Notes under the pieces: model-generated
The model's input: only the letters and a program-made list of their open reading frames with translations
What the model was told of the DNA's origin: nothing
Databases searched by the model: none
Translations under genes and position numbers: made by a program
Part shown: positions 45,122 through 53,913 of the stretch, piece after piece
How the letters are laid out: every line of letters begins with the position of its first letter
Position numbering within the stretch: position 1 is the first letter of the stretch
NCBI GenBank assembly: GCA_017475555.1
Contig: JAFVFL010000018.1
Span: 1-63,064 of the forward strand
DNA: 63,064 bases
From: Ruminococcus sp.
Lineage (GTDB): Bacteria; Bacillota; Clostridia; Oscillospirales; Ruminococcaceae
Reading direction: 5' to 3'

Positions 45122-45162
45122 CTGAAAAGCCCCGTTTTATCAGATTTTCCGGGGCTTTTCAG
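45122..45162 (+). terminator. Hairpin after the cytidylate-kinase-like gene
   Basis: CTGAAAAGCCCCG pairs with CGGGGCTTTTCAG over 13 bp. The T-run forms part of the stem. Confidence 0.7.
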
Positions 45163-45195
45163 ATGTTCTGAAAATATATCTCTCTTCTTTAAGGT

Positions 45196-45233
45196 TTCCC
45201 CCTGAGCGGCAGCGTTCAGGGGGAAGCTTTTTT
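45196..45233 (+). terminator. Second terminator before spoIVA
   Basis: TTCCCCCTGA pairs with TCAGGGGGAA, followed by GCTTTTTT. It lies between convergent genes. Confidence 0.85.
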
Positions 45234-45275
45234 ATCATATCGTTCATGCTCTGAGAAAGGGGATATCCCCGTCTG

Positions 45276-46751
45276 TCACAGTATAAAGCAGATAAGCCCG
45301 GAGCAGCCGTCGTTTATCACTCTTTCAAGAGTCTCCTGGAGCTTCATTCTCGCCTCTGCCGGCATTTTGCACAGCTTGCTGTGAAGCCCCTCGTTGACCA
45401 GCTCATGCAGCGACTTCCCGAAGATATTGCTCTCCCATATCCTCTCAGGGTCGTCATCAAAGCCGTCAAGGAGGTACATGACAAGCTCCTCTGACTGCCG
45501 CTCAGTGCCGACAATAGGCGAGATCGTCGTGTTTATATTCGCCTTCATAAGATGTATCGACGGGGCAGACGCTCTCAGCCTTACGCCGTACTTTCCGCCC
45601 TGCTTGATTATCTTAGGCTCTTCGAGCGAAAGCTCCTCCATTTCCGGCATAACTATGCCGTAGCCCGTTGCCTCGACCTCCTCAAGTGCCGGGGCTATCC
45701 GTGCGTATTTTCTCTTTATTTCATTCAGCTCGATGAGCAGCGGCATAAGGTCGCTCTCGCTGTGAAGCTCTATACCGGCAGTCTCACCAAGTATCTGGTA
45801 GAACAGGCTGCTGTCAAGCTCCGCAGTTATCGTAACTGTGCCGGTGCCGAGGTCTATAGACGATACCGAAGCATTGACTATATGCGGACACTCTGCTATT
45901 GCGTCAGCCGCCGCCGCAGCCTCCCTGACGAGCCTTACGTCCTTTGCGGAGGAGCGTATGCAGCCGAGTATCTCGCTCCTGAGCCAGTGACCCTTTTCAA
46001 GCGTATTTATCCACCTTGCCGTGCGGATATTTATTTCTCTGACCGGGAACGAGTACAGAAGCTCCCTCATTATCCCCTGGATATCCTCCTCCTCAAGCGT
46101 AAGGCAGTTGACCGGTATCACCTTTGCCCCGTACTTGTCGGTAAGCTCTGCCGCAAGCCTTTTTGCCTCAGCTGAGGTCGGGTTCACGGTATTCAGCACA
46201 ACGACGAACGGCTTTCCAAGCTCCGAAAGCTCCCGGATAACACGCTCCTCGCACTCCTCATACTCCTCCCGTGGTATATCCGTAACAGTGCCGTCAGTCG
46301 TTATCACAAGCCCGATAGTCGAATGGTCAGTTATGACCTTCTGAGTGCCTATCTCAGCCGCCATGTTGAACGGTATCTCCTCATCGAACCACGAGGTCAT
46401 CACCATTCTCGGCTGGTCGTTTTCGATATAGCCTATCGCACTCGGAACGATGTACCCGACGCAGTCTATCAGTCTTACGGAAAGCGAAGTCCCGCCGCCG
46501 AGGCTTATTGCCACAGCCTCCTCCGGAATGAACTTAGGCTCAGTCGTCATTATCGTTCTCCCGGCTGCGGACTGCGGCAGCTCGTCGAGTGCTCTCCCCT
46601 TCATGAAGCTGCTGTGTATGTTCGGTATCACAAGAGTCTCCATGAACCGCTTGATGAATGTCGATTTTCCTGTCCGGACGGGCCCGGCAACGCCTATGTA
46701 GATATTGCCGTCCGTCCTTTCGGCAATACTTGTATATATATCCTTTGTCAT
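45276..46751 (-). CDS. spoIVA: Stage IV sporulation protein A
   Basis: ATPase that polymerises on the forespore surface to form the basement layer of the spore coat. The 491-residue protein has the N-terminal ATPase domain with IYIGVAGPVRTGKSTFIKRF (Walker A, about residues 17-36), GRTIMTTEPKFIPEEAV and SFRLIDCVGY-like switch (ADKLIDCVGY region reads VRLIDCVGYIV), plus the conserved C-terminal part to LICFIL. The length matches family members. It begins 11 bp after sipL on the same strand, which agrees with the known SpoIVA-SipL partnership in Clostridia. Confidence 0.95.
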   Translation of the reverse strand: MTKDIYTSIAERTDGNIYIGVAGPVRTGKSTFIKRFMETLVIPNIHSSFMKGRALDELPQSAAGRTIMTTEPKFIPEEAVAISLGGGTSLSVRLIDCVGYIVPSAIGYIENDQPRMVMTSWFDEEIPFNMAAEIGTQKVITDHSTIGLVITTDGTVTDIPREEYEECEERVIRELSELGKPFVVVLNTVNPTSAEAKRLAAELTDKYGAKVIPVNCLTLEEEDIQGIMRELLYSFPVREINIRTARWINTLEKGHWLRSEILGCIRSSAKDVRLVREAAAAADAIAECPHIVNASVSSIDLGTGTVTITAELDSSLFYQILGETAGIELHSESDLMPLLIELNEIKRKYARIAPALEEVEATGYGIVMPEMEELSLEEPKIIKQGGKYGVRLRASAPSIHLMKANINTTISPIVGTERQSEELVMYLLDGFDDDPERIWESNIFGKSLHELVNEGLHSKLCKMPAEARMKLQETLERVINDGCSGLICFIL

Positions 46752-46762
46752 ACGCTCTCCTT

Positions 46763-48316
46763 TCAGTCTGTCATGGGTATCAGGATCATGCCGCCCTTTT
46801 CGAGCCTATCTCCTGTGATATCGTTTTCCTCTGCAACAGCTGCGGCTGAGGTGCTGAATCTCTTTGCGATGTCCCAGACCGATTCGTCCTCAGCCCCGAA
46901 ATAGAGCTTCACGGCATAGTCTCCGTCACGCTGTTTCTTTACGCTGCTGTCCACATCTATATCGGATACTGCCCGTACCTTGCCGCTGCCGCCGCTTGTG
47001 ACCCTCGCTGATATGTCAGCGTCCGCTGTGAGGACACCCTCTGGTGATATGCTGTACGAAACACCGGATACAGCTATCTTTGCAGCCACCGGGCTGCCCT
47101 GCGGTATCCCTGACACCGGGATACTGTTCTCGAACGTTTCAGTCCTGTCCGGCATGGTCATGCTTCCTGAGCTGTCTCTTGCCGCAGCTGAGAATGTCAG
47201 CATACCGGATATCACCGCTGAGCTGCCGTCGTCTGAGAGCCTTGCACTGACGTTTCCGGGGCTGCACCATACTGAGAACACCTTCTCCGGAAGCTCCTCT
47301 CCCTGACACAGCTTTACGGAGTGCCTGAATGAGCCTGTGTGTACCGCCGGGAGCTGCTCCGCCGTTATCTCCGATACTGTCACCTCGCATGGATATGAGG
47401 TGGAGAAAGCGTCCTGTGCAGCCATAACAGAGGCAGTCTTGACAGCCCTGCACCGCAGCCGCAGCTCCATATCACATTTAAGCAGCCGCTCCTGTCCTGA
47501 CCTGTCCGCTGAGGGCGATATCTCACAGCTTACAGTCTCCGCTGAAACTGAGCATTCATATGTATCATCTACCCCGTCAAGCTCGATTATCTGACTGTAC
47601 GGCACACGGAACGTCATTTCCTCTATATCGCCGCTTTCCGTATCAGCCGAGTAGAGCAGCCATATCTCAGCCTCGCCCTTTGCGAGCAGCTTTCCGGATA
47701 TGAGCTTCAGCTCGCAGTCTCCGGGGCTGCACCTGCTCAGAAGCACCGCCCTTACGTCCGGCTGTGCCTGAGAAAGCTCCGCATCGCCGGATATCTGTAT
47801 CATCTTATCGGTGTGCAGGCGTGAGGAGGTGAAGCATATCGGCACTTTTTTCAGCTGTATGTTCATGCCGAATGCGTCGCTCACTACCTCCTGTGTACGC
47901 TCACACTGAACGCATATCTTAACGGATATCGCAGCTCTTATGTCGAGCCGTCGCTTGTTTACAGCCCTGAAGCTGACCCTGCCGGCTCTTGTGCTTATAT
48001 TCACGTCCGCCTGCTGCATAGTGCATTCACGGCACAGCTCTGCGGATTTTGTGAAGCTCTGCTGCTGAGTTACGCACTGTATCGCACCGTCCTCGCCGCA
48101 GTAGAGGATACGTATATCGCACCTGAGACTGTAGGTAAGTCTGTTCCCGTTTATCTCCCAGTCGGTGACAGACGGCACAGCCTCGCACCTTACAAGGCGG
48201 AAGATATCGGGGTAATAATCCGGGAGAATATAGTCCAGCTCTGCACCCTGCTCCTGAACTCCGTCAAATATGCTCTCCGCCGCCGGGACAGTCTCTCTGT
48301 TTATCTTTAGTTCCAT
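46763..48316 (-). CDS. sipL: SipL-like spore coat protein (DUF3794 repeats plus LysM)
   Basis: In Clostridioides difficile SipL binds SpoIVA and is needed to attach the coat. This 517-residue protein has DUF3794/SPOCS-type segments (the first covering about residues 25-150, others to ~440; the block ELDYILPDYYPDIFRLVRCEA opens the first) and ends with a LysM domain (about 470-517: ESVWDIAKRFSTSAAAVAEEN). The start is set at 48316 by AGGAGG 6 nt upstream; the longer frame begins in non-coding sequence. It is directly upstream of spoIVA. Its promoter may be read by the mother-cell sigma factor E. Confidence 0.88.
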   Translation of the reverse strand: MELKINRETVPAAESIFDGVQEQGAELDYILPDYYPDIFRLVRCEAVPSVTDWEINGNRLTYSLRCDIRILYCGEDGAIQCVTQQQSFTKSAELCRECTMQQADVNISTRAGRVSFRAVNKRRLDIRAAISVKICVQCERTQEVVSDAFGMNIQLKKVPICFTSSRLHTDKMIQISGDAELSQAQPDVRAVLLSRCSPGDCELKLISGKLLAKGEAEIWLLYSADTESGDIEEMTFRVPYSQIIELDGVDDTYECSVSAETVSCEISPSADRSGQERLLKCDMELRLRCRAVKTASVMAAQDAFSTSYPCEVTVSEITAEQLPAVHTGSFRHSVKLCQGEELPEKVFSVWCSPGNVSARLSDDGSSAVISGMLTFSAAARDSSGSMTMPDRTETFENSIPVSGIPQGSPVAAKIAVSGVSYSISPEGVLTADADISARVTSGGSGKVRAVSDIDVDSSVKKQRDGDYAVKLYFGAEDESVWDIAKRFSTSAAAVAEENDITGDRLEKGGMILIPMTD

Positions 48317-48345
48317 AGCATACCTCCTGAAATCGCTTTTACAAA

Positions 48346-48375
48346 AGCATATGCAGAGGAAGGCGGATATATGAC
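48346..48375 (-). promoter_or_regulatory. Candidate sigma-E-like promoter of sipL-spoIVA
   Basis: On the reverse strand GTCATATAT (48367-48375), a spacer of 13 bp, and CATATGCT (48346-48353). It partly matches the CATACAAT-type -10 of mother-cell sporulation promoters. Confidence 0.3.
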
Positions 48376-48513
48376 GGCGGGAGTGAACAGAAGTCTGCTG
48401 CGTCCCTGAACGCCCGTCTCTACGCAATCATTCTATGAAGGAGAAAAACAGAACGAAAAAAACTGAACAGGTATATCCCATACCGGAGCAAAAAAGCAAA
48501 CCAGAGAAAAAAG

Positions 48514-48644
48514 ATAAAGCCGCCGGGTTAGGGGTGAGGAGTAAGGATGGGGGATCCAAAGGGGGAAACCTAAGAGGAGGGGGAAGGGTGGCGGCTTTGT
48601 GGGTTTTGTTTCCTTCCCCATAGCCTCTTTGGTTTCCCCCTTTG
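48514..48644 (+). ncRNA. Candidate structured RNA with pseudoknot potential
   Basis: A long interrupted stem forms from CAAAGGGGGAAACC (48557-48570), AAGAGG (48572-48577) and GGGGAAGG (48580-48587), pairing with CCTTCCCC (48612-48619), CCTCTT (48624-48629) and GGTTTCCCCCTTTG (48631-48644): 28 bp in total. The 24-nt loop holds GGCGGCTTT (48590-48598), exactly complementary to AAAGCCGCC (48516-48524) upstream of the stem, which gives a pseudoknot. The strand is unknown. The region lies between the divergent sipL and P-loop ATPase genes. No known RNA family was recognised, and the short open frames over it are implausible. Confidence 0.5.
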
Positions 48645-48786
48645 ACTTAGCGTAGGGATAAACCGCATAGAAAATAATTTATGACCGGCGGTATCTGATG
48701 TAGCCGAAAAATAAAACCAGACGGGGTGCGTCGATTCCGCAGAAAAAATTCGTTAGTATATACAAATATTGTTAATTATTTTCTGC

Positions 48787-48815
48787 TTGCATTGAAACGG
48801 AAAAGATGATATAAT
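48787..48815 (+). promoter_or_regulatory. Promoter of the ATPase / oxidoreductase operon
   Basis: TTGCAT (48787-48792), 17-bp spacer, TATAAT (48810-48815). Confidence 0.7.
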
Positions 48816-48868
48816 ATAAGTTGAAGTTCTATGAGAAGAAAGACAAAAGCTGTGCTAAGGATAAATAT

Positions 48869-49531
48869 ATGAAGAAAATAACGATAATCACCGGGCATTA
48901 CGGCACCGGGAAAACTAATTTTTCGGTAAATCTTGCGGTAAAAGCAGCCAGAGAGGGCAGACGCACCGCAATTATCGACCTCGACCTTGTGAACCCGTAT
49001 TTCCGGACGTCCGATTTTCAGACCCTTTTCGAGGAAAAGGGCATTCAGATGATAGCCCCGGATTTCGCCGGGAGCAACCTTGATATGCCGTCAGTGCAGT
49101 TCGATATCGAGCAGCTTGCAGGCAGCCTCGACTGCGTTATGATCGACGTGGGCGGCGATGATGCAGGTGCTGTGGCACTCGGCAGATTCGCTGAGGGACT
49201 TTCTGTGTTCAGGGACGATATGGATATGCTGTACGTCGTGAACCAGCGGCGCTACCTTACGTCAAGTGCTGACGAGGCGGTGAAGCTTCTCTATGAGATA
49301 GAGACTGCTGCACGCATGAAGCATACAGGGATAGTCAACAATACCAACCTCGGCAGCGAAACTACTGCCGATATCATAAGGCAGTCAGCCGGATTTGCTC
49401 AGGAGATATCTGCAAAGACCGGACTTCCGCTGCTGTATACCACCTGCCCGGAGGAAATAAGCACGGATATCAGAGATGTCCCGGATCTGTTCCCGGTGAG
49501 GGTATATGTAAAGCCGGTATGGGAGCTGTGA
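48869..49531 (+). CDS. P-loop ATPase of the MinD/ParA/CooC class
   Basis: A 220-residue ATPase. KITIITGHYGTGKTNFSVNLA is the P-loop region (about residues 3-23), DLDLVNPYFRTSD a deviant switch, CVMIDVGGDD the Walker B (about 90). It lies 46 bp ahead of the genes for a ferredoxin-dependent 2-oxoacid oxidoreductase and seems to share their promoter. A role in cofactor or iron-sulfur cluster insertion into that enzyme is plausible because related CooC/NifH-like ATPases do this, but this is an inference. The start 48869 (ATGAAGAAAATAACG) follows CTAAGGA by 7 nt; the longer frame begins at the transcript start. Confidence 0.75.
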   Translation: MKKITIITGHYGTGKTNFSVNLAVKAAREGRRTAIIDLDLVNPYFRTSDFQTLFEEKGIQMIAPDFAGSNLDMPSVQFDIEQLAGSLDCVMIDVGGDDAGAVALGRFAEGLSVFRDDMDMLYVVNQRRYLTSSADEAVKLLYEIETAARMKHTGIVNNTNLGSETTADIIRQSAGFAQEISAKTGLPLLYTTCPEEISTDIRDVPDLFPVRVYVKPVWEL

Positions 49532-49577
49532 GCGATCGCCGCAGGGTATCCCGTCCATAGAAAGGAGTGAAAAGAGC

Positions 49578-49784
49578 ATGGCAAAGATGACAGTCATAAC
49601 AGAACGCTGCAAGGGCTGCGCTCTGTGTACAACAGCCTGTCCTAAGAAGATCGTGGAGCTTCAGAAGGAGCACCGCAACAAAAAGGGCTATTTCTATGCA
49701 GTCTGCATCGACCAGGAAAAGTGCATAGGCTGTGCTATGTGTGCGATAATGTGCCCGGACTGTGCCATAACAGTCGAGAAGTAA
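49578..49784 (+). CDS. 2-oxoacid:ferredoxin oxidoreductase, ferredoxin (delta) subunit
   Basis: A 68-residue 2[4Fe-4S] ferredoxin: CKGCALCTTACPKK (cluster I) and CIGCAMCAIMCPDC (cluster II). It carries electrons from the catalytic subunits to free ferredoxin. It is the first of four adjacent genes in the order delta-alpha-beta-gamma. AAAGGAG precedes ATG 49578. Confidence 0.92.
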   Translation: MAKMTVITERCKGCALCTTACPKKIVELQKEHRNKKGYFYAVCIDQEKCIGCAMCAIMCPDCAITVEK

Positions 49785-49827
49785 GAGCTTGTGCTCATAA
49801 CTATACTAATTAAGGAGCTGTTTTACT

Positions 49828-50886
49828 TTGGAAAGAAATCTTATGAAGGGTAACGAGGCTCTGGCAGAGGCTGCAATAAGAGCAGGCTGCAAGTGCTTTT
49901 TCGGCTACCCGATAACACCGCAGACAGAGCTTGCCGCATATATGGCAAAGCGTATGCACAAGGCAGGCGGAGTATTTTTGCAGGCAGAGTCTGAGATCGC
50001 CGCTGTAAATATGGTGCTCGGAGCTGCTTCAACAGGCGTAAGGGCTATGACCTCATCGTCCTCACCCGGAGTATCGCTCAAGAGCGAGGGCGTGTCCTAT
50101 ATCGCCGGCTCGGATCTTCCGGCTGTAATAATCAACGTACAGAGAGGCGGCCCCGGACTTGGCGGTATACAGCCATCTCAGGCGGATTACTGGCAGGCTA
50201 CGAAGGCACTCGGCCACGGCGACTTCCAGCTTATCGTATATGCACCGGCTTCTGTACAGGAAATGGTGGACTTTGTGGTAAAGGCGTTCGACAGAGCGGA
50301 CAAGTACCGTATGCCGGCAATGATACTCGCTGACGGACTTCTCGGTCAGATGATGGAGCCGGTATCGTTCCCGGAGATAAATGCTGACGCTTACGACAAG
50401 AGCAGCTGGGCGGCAGACGGACATAAGTTCAAGAGAGAGCATCACATCATAAATTCTCTCTATCTCAAGCCGGACGAGCTTGAAAATTCCATAGTTGAGA
50501 GATACAAGAGATACGACATCATCAAGGAGACGGAGACTGATGCAGAGCTGTATCTTACGGAGGACTGCGATATACTGCTTTGTGCATTCGGTGCGACTGC
50601 AAGAGTGGTGAAGTCTGCCGTAAACGATGCAAGAGCACTCGGCATAAAGGCAGGACTTTTCCGCCCGAAGACACTCTGGCCGTTCCCGGTAAAGGAGATA
50701 AACGAGGCTGCAAAGACCGCAAAAACTCTCCTGAGCGTAGAAATGTCAATGGGTCAGATGGTGGACGATATCAGACTTGCAATAAACTGCTCACGCCCTG
50801 TAGAGTTCTACGGACGCACCGGCGGCGTTATACCTACGCCTGCTGAGGTGCTTGAGCAGATAAAGAGGATCGGAGGTACACTGTAA
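49828..50886 (+). CDS. vorB: 2-oxoacid:ferredoxin oxidoreductase, alpha subunit
   Basis: A 352-residue subunit with the pyrimidine-binding domain of the thiamine diphosphate enzyme. MKGNEALAEAAIRAG and FGYPITPQTELAAYMA match the alpha-subunit N terminus, and TSSSSPGVSLKSEGVSYIAGSD the following block. The start is TTG 49828, placed by AAGGAG 10 nt upstream. The enzyme oxidises a branched-chain 2-oxoacid (VorB) or 2-oxoglutarate (KorA) to the acyl-CoA with ferredoxin reduction; the sequence does not separate the two. The last base of its stop codon is shared with the next ATG. Confidence 0.88.
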   Translation: MERNLMKGNEALAEAAIRAGCKCFFGYPITPQTELAAYMAKRMHKAGGVFLQAESEIAAVNMVLGAASTGVRAMTSSSSPGVSLKSEGVSYIAGSDLPAVIINVQRGGPGLGGIQPSQADYWQATKALGHGDFQLIVYAPASVQEMVDFVVKAFDRADKYRMPAMILADGLLGQMMEPVSFPEINADAYDKSSWAADGHKFKREHHIINSLYLKPDELENSIVERYKRYDIIKETETDAELYLTEDCDILLCAFGATARVVKSAVNDARALGIKAGLFRPKTLWPFPVKEINEAAKTAKTLLSVEMSMGQMVDDIRLAINCSRPVEFYGRTGGVIPTPAEVLEQIKRIGGTL

Positions 50887-51668
50887 TGGCTGTTGTATTT
50901 GAAAGACCTAAGTCGCTGATAGATATACCTACCCACTACTGCCCCGGCTGTACCCACGGCATAGTACACAGGATACTCTGCGAGGTAATAGATGAAATGG
51001 GCATAGAGGGCGATACTATAGGCGTATGTCCTGTAGGCTGCTCCGTTATGGCGTATGACTACTTCAACTGCGATATGATAGAGGCTGCCCACGGGCGTGC
51101 TCCGGCTGTTGCGACAGGTGTAAAGAGAACGAACCCGGACAAGTTCGTATTTACATATCAGGGCGACGGCGACCTTGCGGCTATAGGTACGGCTGAGACT
51201 GTACACGTTGCAGCAAGAGGCGAAAATATAGTAGTAATATTCATCAATAACACGATATACGGTATGACAGGCGGTCAGATGGCTCCTACTACCCTCCCCG
51301 GTCAGGTAACTCAGACTACTCCGTTCGGACGTGACCCTGAGCTTGCCGGCTACCCGGTAAGAGTTTCGGAAATGGTATCGACCCTCAGCGGCTGTGCTCT
51401 TGCTCAGCGTGTCGCAGTCGATTCTGTACCGCATATCCGTGAGGCAAAGAAGGCTATACGCAAGGCGTTCGAGAATCAGAAGGCTGGCAAGGGTCTCTCG
51501 CTTGTTGAGGTGCTCTCCACCTGCCCGACTAACTGGGGACTTACGCCGATAGAGGCGATAAAGCGTCTCCAGGACGAGATGATACCCTATTATCCGCTCG
51601 GCGTATACAAGGACGTTGACGAGGGAGTATTCCCGAAGCACAGCGATTCAGAGGGAGGCGAAAAGTAA
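50886..51668 (+). CDS. 2-oxoacid:ferredoxin oxidoreductase, beta subunit
   Basis: A 260-residue thiamine-diphosphate-binding subunit: THYCPGCTHGIVHRIL near the N terminus, CPVGCSVMAYDYFNCD, HGRAPAVATGVKRTNPD and the GDGDLAAIGTAETVHVAARG cofactor motif (about residues 96-115), then IFINNTIYGMTGGQ. The gene overlaps the alpha subunit by one base and the gamma subunit by one base (TAATG), so the three are translated together. Confidence 0.93.
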   Translation: MAVVFERPKSLIDIPTHYCPGCTHGIVHRILCEVIDEMGIEGDTIGVCPVGCSVMAYDYFNCDMIEAAHGRAPAVATGVKRTNPDKFVFTYQGDGDLAAIGTAETVHVAARGENIVVIFINNTIYGMTGGQMAPTTLPGQVTQTTPFGRDPELAGYPVRVSEMVSTLSGCALAQRVAVDSVPHIREAKKAIRKAFENQKAGKGLSLVEVLSTCPTNWGLTPIEAIKRLQDEMIPYYPLGVYKDVDEGVFPKHSDSEGGEK

Positions 51669-52201
51669 TGGCAACGACAGAGATACTTCTCGCAGGCTTC
51701 GGCGGTCAGGGCATACTCTTCGCCGGAAAGATACTTGCATACTGCGGACTTACAGACGGCAAGGAGCTTTCGTGGCTCCCGTCCTACGGCCCTGAGATGC
51801 GCGGCGGTACGTGCAACTGCTCAGTCTGCATTTCCGACAAGCCGATAGGCTCACCGCTCGTACTCACTCCGGATATACTCATAGCTATGAACCAGCCGTC
51901 GTTCGACAAGTTCGTAAAGGAGGTACGCCCCGGCGGAAAGGTGTTCTACGACAGCACACTTATCGAGGCTGACTGCGACCGCACGGATATAGAGCTTTTC
52001 GGTATACCCTCACAGCAGCTTGCGGACGATAACGCTCTCAGGGGCGGCTCAAACATAATCCTGCTCGGCAAGCTCATCAAGGAGACTGAGCTGTTCTCAG
52101 TCGAGACGATGAAGAAGGGCATAGAGAAGGTAGTTCCGCCGTCAAAGGCAGCACTTATCCCGAACAATTTCAAGGCTATAGAGATAGGCATGAGCAACTG
52201 A
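51668..52201 (+). CDS. 2-oxoacid:ferredoxin oxidoreductase, gamma subunit
   Basis: A 177-residue gamma (CoA-related) subunit: ILLAGFGGQGILFAGKIL at the start, SWLPSYGPEMRGGTCNCSVCIS and NIILLGKLIKETELF follow. The length is normal. It ends the operon; a strong terminator lies 6 bp after the stop. Confidence 0.93.
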   Translation: MATTEILLAGFGGQGILFAGKILAYCGLTDGKELSWLPSYGPEMRGGTCNCSVCISDKPIGSPLVLTPDILIAMNQPSFDKFVKEVRPGGKVFYDSTLIEADCDRTDIELFGIPSQQLADDNALRGGSNIILLGKLIKETELFSVETMKKGIEKVVPPSKAALIPNNFKAIEIGMSN

Positions 52202-52206
52202 TGAAA

Positions 52207-52236
52207 AAATCCTTCCGGATAATTCCGGAAGGATTT
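52207..52236. terminator. Terminator after the oxidoreductase operon
   Basis: AAATCCTTCCGGA pairs with TCCGGAAGGATTT around TAAT. It lies between convergent genes and may act on both. Confidence 0.85.
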
Positions 52237-52257
52237 GTTATCTTGTTACGGATACGG

Positions 52258-52989
52258 TCAATATCCCCGCTTGCTTCCCTCAGAGCCGTGGTATTTTCCT
52301 CTGGTGCGGGCAATGCTCTCCTCGCTCCGCTTGATAAGATTCAGCAGCGACGATGAATACTGGGCATAGTCCTTTTGCAGCGTTGCAGTGGTGACGTATA
52401 GCGTATCGAAATTGTCAACACAGTCCTGACCGTCAAGAGGGATACCGCTCGAAGCCGCCTTTATATCCGCCTCGCTCATCGAGATTATCGCATTTGCACT
52501 GTCATTTGCGATGACCTTGGGTATGCGGAAAAGCTTCTGGTCGTTATGGGGATTGGCGTTGTAGATTATGCGGAACAGCTTGTACACCGTCAGCATAAGA
52601 TAGGTCGATACCTCTTTTATCAGCGTAATGCTGCCTGCCTTCTGAGCAAGGCTGAACAGCAGGCTAATGGAATTGTTTATGATACGGCGGTTGAAGTTGA
52701 TTATCTCCGGCGACGGCATTTTCAGGGTGTTGTTCCCGTCGTCATCGGGGATATCCTCAATGGATATGGTCTTGCCCTCCGGTTCAGGCGTTCTGCCGAG
52801 GAGGTAATCGCAGGAGACGTTATAGTAATCAGCGATCTTTACGAGGAAATTCAGACCGCACTCACGGATACCCTTTTCGTAGTGTGAGAGCAGAGCCTGG
52901 GATATTCCGAGGTCTGCGGCAGCCTGCTTCTGGCTGATATGGCGTTCCTTTCTCTGGAGTGTTATAATTCGAGCAAAATCTGAGTTCAT
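52258..52989 (-). CDS. XRE-family transcriptional regulator
   Basis: A 243-residue regulator. The N-terminal HTH (about residues 8-62) reads ITLQRKERHISQKQAAADLG and SQALLSHYEKGIRECGLNFL, followed by DYYNVSCDYLLGRTPEP, the usual end of this HTH class. The rest (about 75-243) is helical and not recognised; it may bind a ligand or oligomerise. The start is at 52989, where AGGAGG is 8 nt upstream; the open frame goes 43 codons further but through AT-rich promoter sequence. The neighbour upstream is divergent (histidine phosphatase). Confidence 0.82.
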   Translation of the reverse strand: MNSDFARIITLQRKERHISQKQAAADLGISQALLSHYEKGIRECGLNFLVKIADYYNVSCDYLLGRTPEPEGKTISIEDIPDDDGNNTLKMPSPEIINFNRRIINNSISLLFSLAQKAGSITLIKEVSTYLMLTVYKLFRIIYNANPHNDQKLFRIPKVIANDSANAIISMSEADIKAASSGIPLDGQDCVDNFDTLYVTTATLQKDYAQYSSSLLNLIKRSEESIARTRGKYHGSEGSKRGY

Positions 52990-53189
52990 TGGAAAATCCT
53001 CCTGTGCCGCTGGGCAGTTCATTAATATAATATTATTATAATACAGATTGTATAATATGTAAATACCATGAAATATGAAACTTTTTTGATTTTTTTGGCG
53101 TATTTTTGTAGGAATCACTAACGTGTAAAAAATCGAGCCGGATATTTGTGCATAATGCCGGACAGTTTTACGTATCGAAAGGAGTATCT

Positions 53190-53840
53190 ATGAAGGGCTA
53201 CAGGATAAGTGTGCTGCGGCACGGTATCACAGAGGCGAACGAACAGGGACTTTATATCGGCAGGACTGACCTTCCGCTGACCGCAAAGGGTGCGGCGGAG
53301 CTTGCAGGAAAAATGGACGAATTTGACTACCCGACAGTGCAGAGGGTCTATTCCTCACCGCTGCTGAGGTGTACAGAGACGGCAGAGATACTCTTTCCGG
53401 AGACGGAGCTTGTCCCGGTGGAGGAAATGCGTGAGCTTGACCTCGGTAAGTTCGAGAACAAGAGATATGACGAGCTTATCGGGCGTGATGAGTACCGGGA
53501 ATGGATGAGCGGCGGCAGGGATTCACGACCGCCGGGGGGCGAGAGCCTCAACGAGATGACCGCACGTATCTACACGGGGATACACAAAATAATCATCGAC
53601 ATGATGGAAAGCGGCATAACGAGGGCTGCACTTGTGACGCACGGCGGCATAATCACGAATCTGCTGACGGGCTTCGGCATACCTAAGTACGACCCGAAAT
53701 ACCTCAATGCAAAGCCGGGCGAGGGGTTCGATATCATGGTGACGGCACAGATGTGGCTAAGCTCACAGGCGTTCGAGATAATGGGATACTGCCCGTATGA
53801 CAGGATAGACGACCCGGACGATGACGGCTGGGCTGTATAA
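53190..53840 (+). CDS. Histidine phosphatase family protein
   Basis: A 216-residue phosphatase/phosphoglycerate-mutase fold: ISVLRHGITEANEQGLYIG with the RHG motif (catalytic His at about 10), YSSPLLRCTETAE, and LVTHGGI (second His, about 150). It is similar to the group with alpha-ribazole phosphatase and dPGM-like enzymes; the substrate cannot be told. AAAGGAG lies 5 nt before ATG 53190; the longer frame from 53148 has no site. Confidence 0.88.
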   Translation: MKGYRISVLRHGITEANEQGLYIGRTDLPLTAKGAAELAGKMDEFDYPTVQRVYSSPLLRCTETAEILFPETELVPVEEMRELDLGKFENKRYDELIGRDEYREWMSGGRDSRPPGGESLNEMTARIYTGIHKIIIDMMESGITRAALVTHGGIITNLLTGFGIPKYDPKYLNAKPGEGFDIMVTAQMWLSSQAFEIMGYCPYDRIDDPDDDGWAV

Positions 53841-53913
53841 TCTTCCATTGTTTACATATAATAACTCCGGAATCATGTGAATATCTGATGATCACTTGTT
53901 CGGGGGAATTATT

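Larger units (their letters stand above)
48317..48868. other. Divergent intergenic region sipL / P-loop ATPase
   Basis: 552 bp: the sipL promoter side (48317-48430), the candidate structured RNA (48514-48644), then AT-rich sequence with the forward promoter at 48787-48815. No protein gene is supported. Confidence 0.6.

Noticed and set aside
48433..48623. Open frames of 62 codons on both strands
   Set aside because: They fall in the pseudoknot-forming region. The Pro/Phe-rich and Lys/Gly-rich products are low-complexity translations of the repeats.
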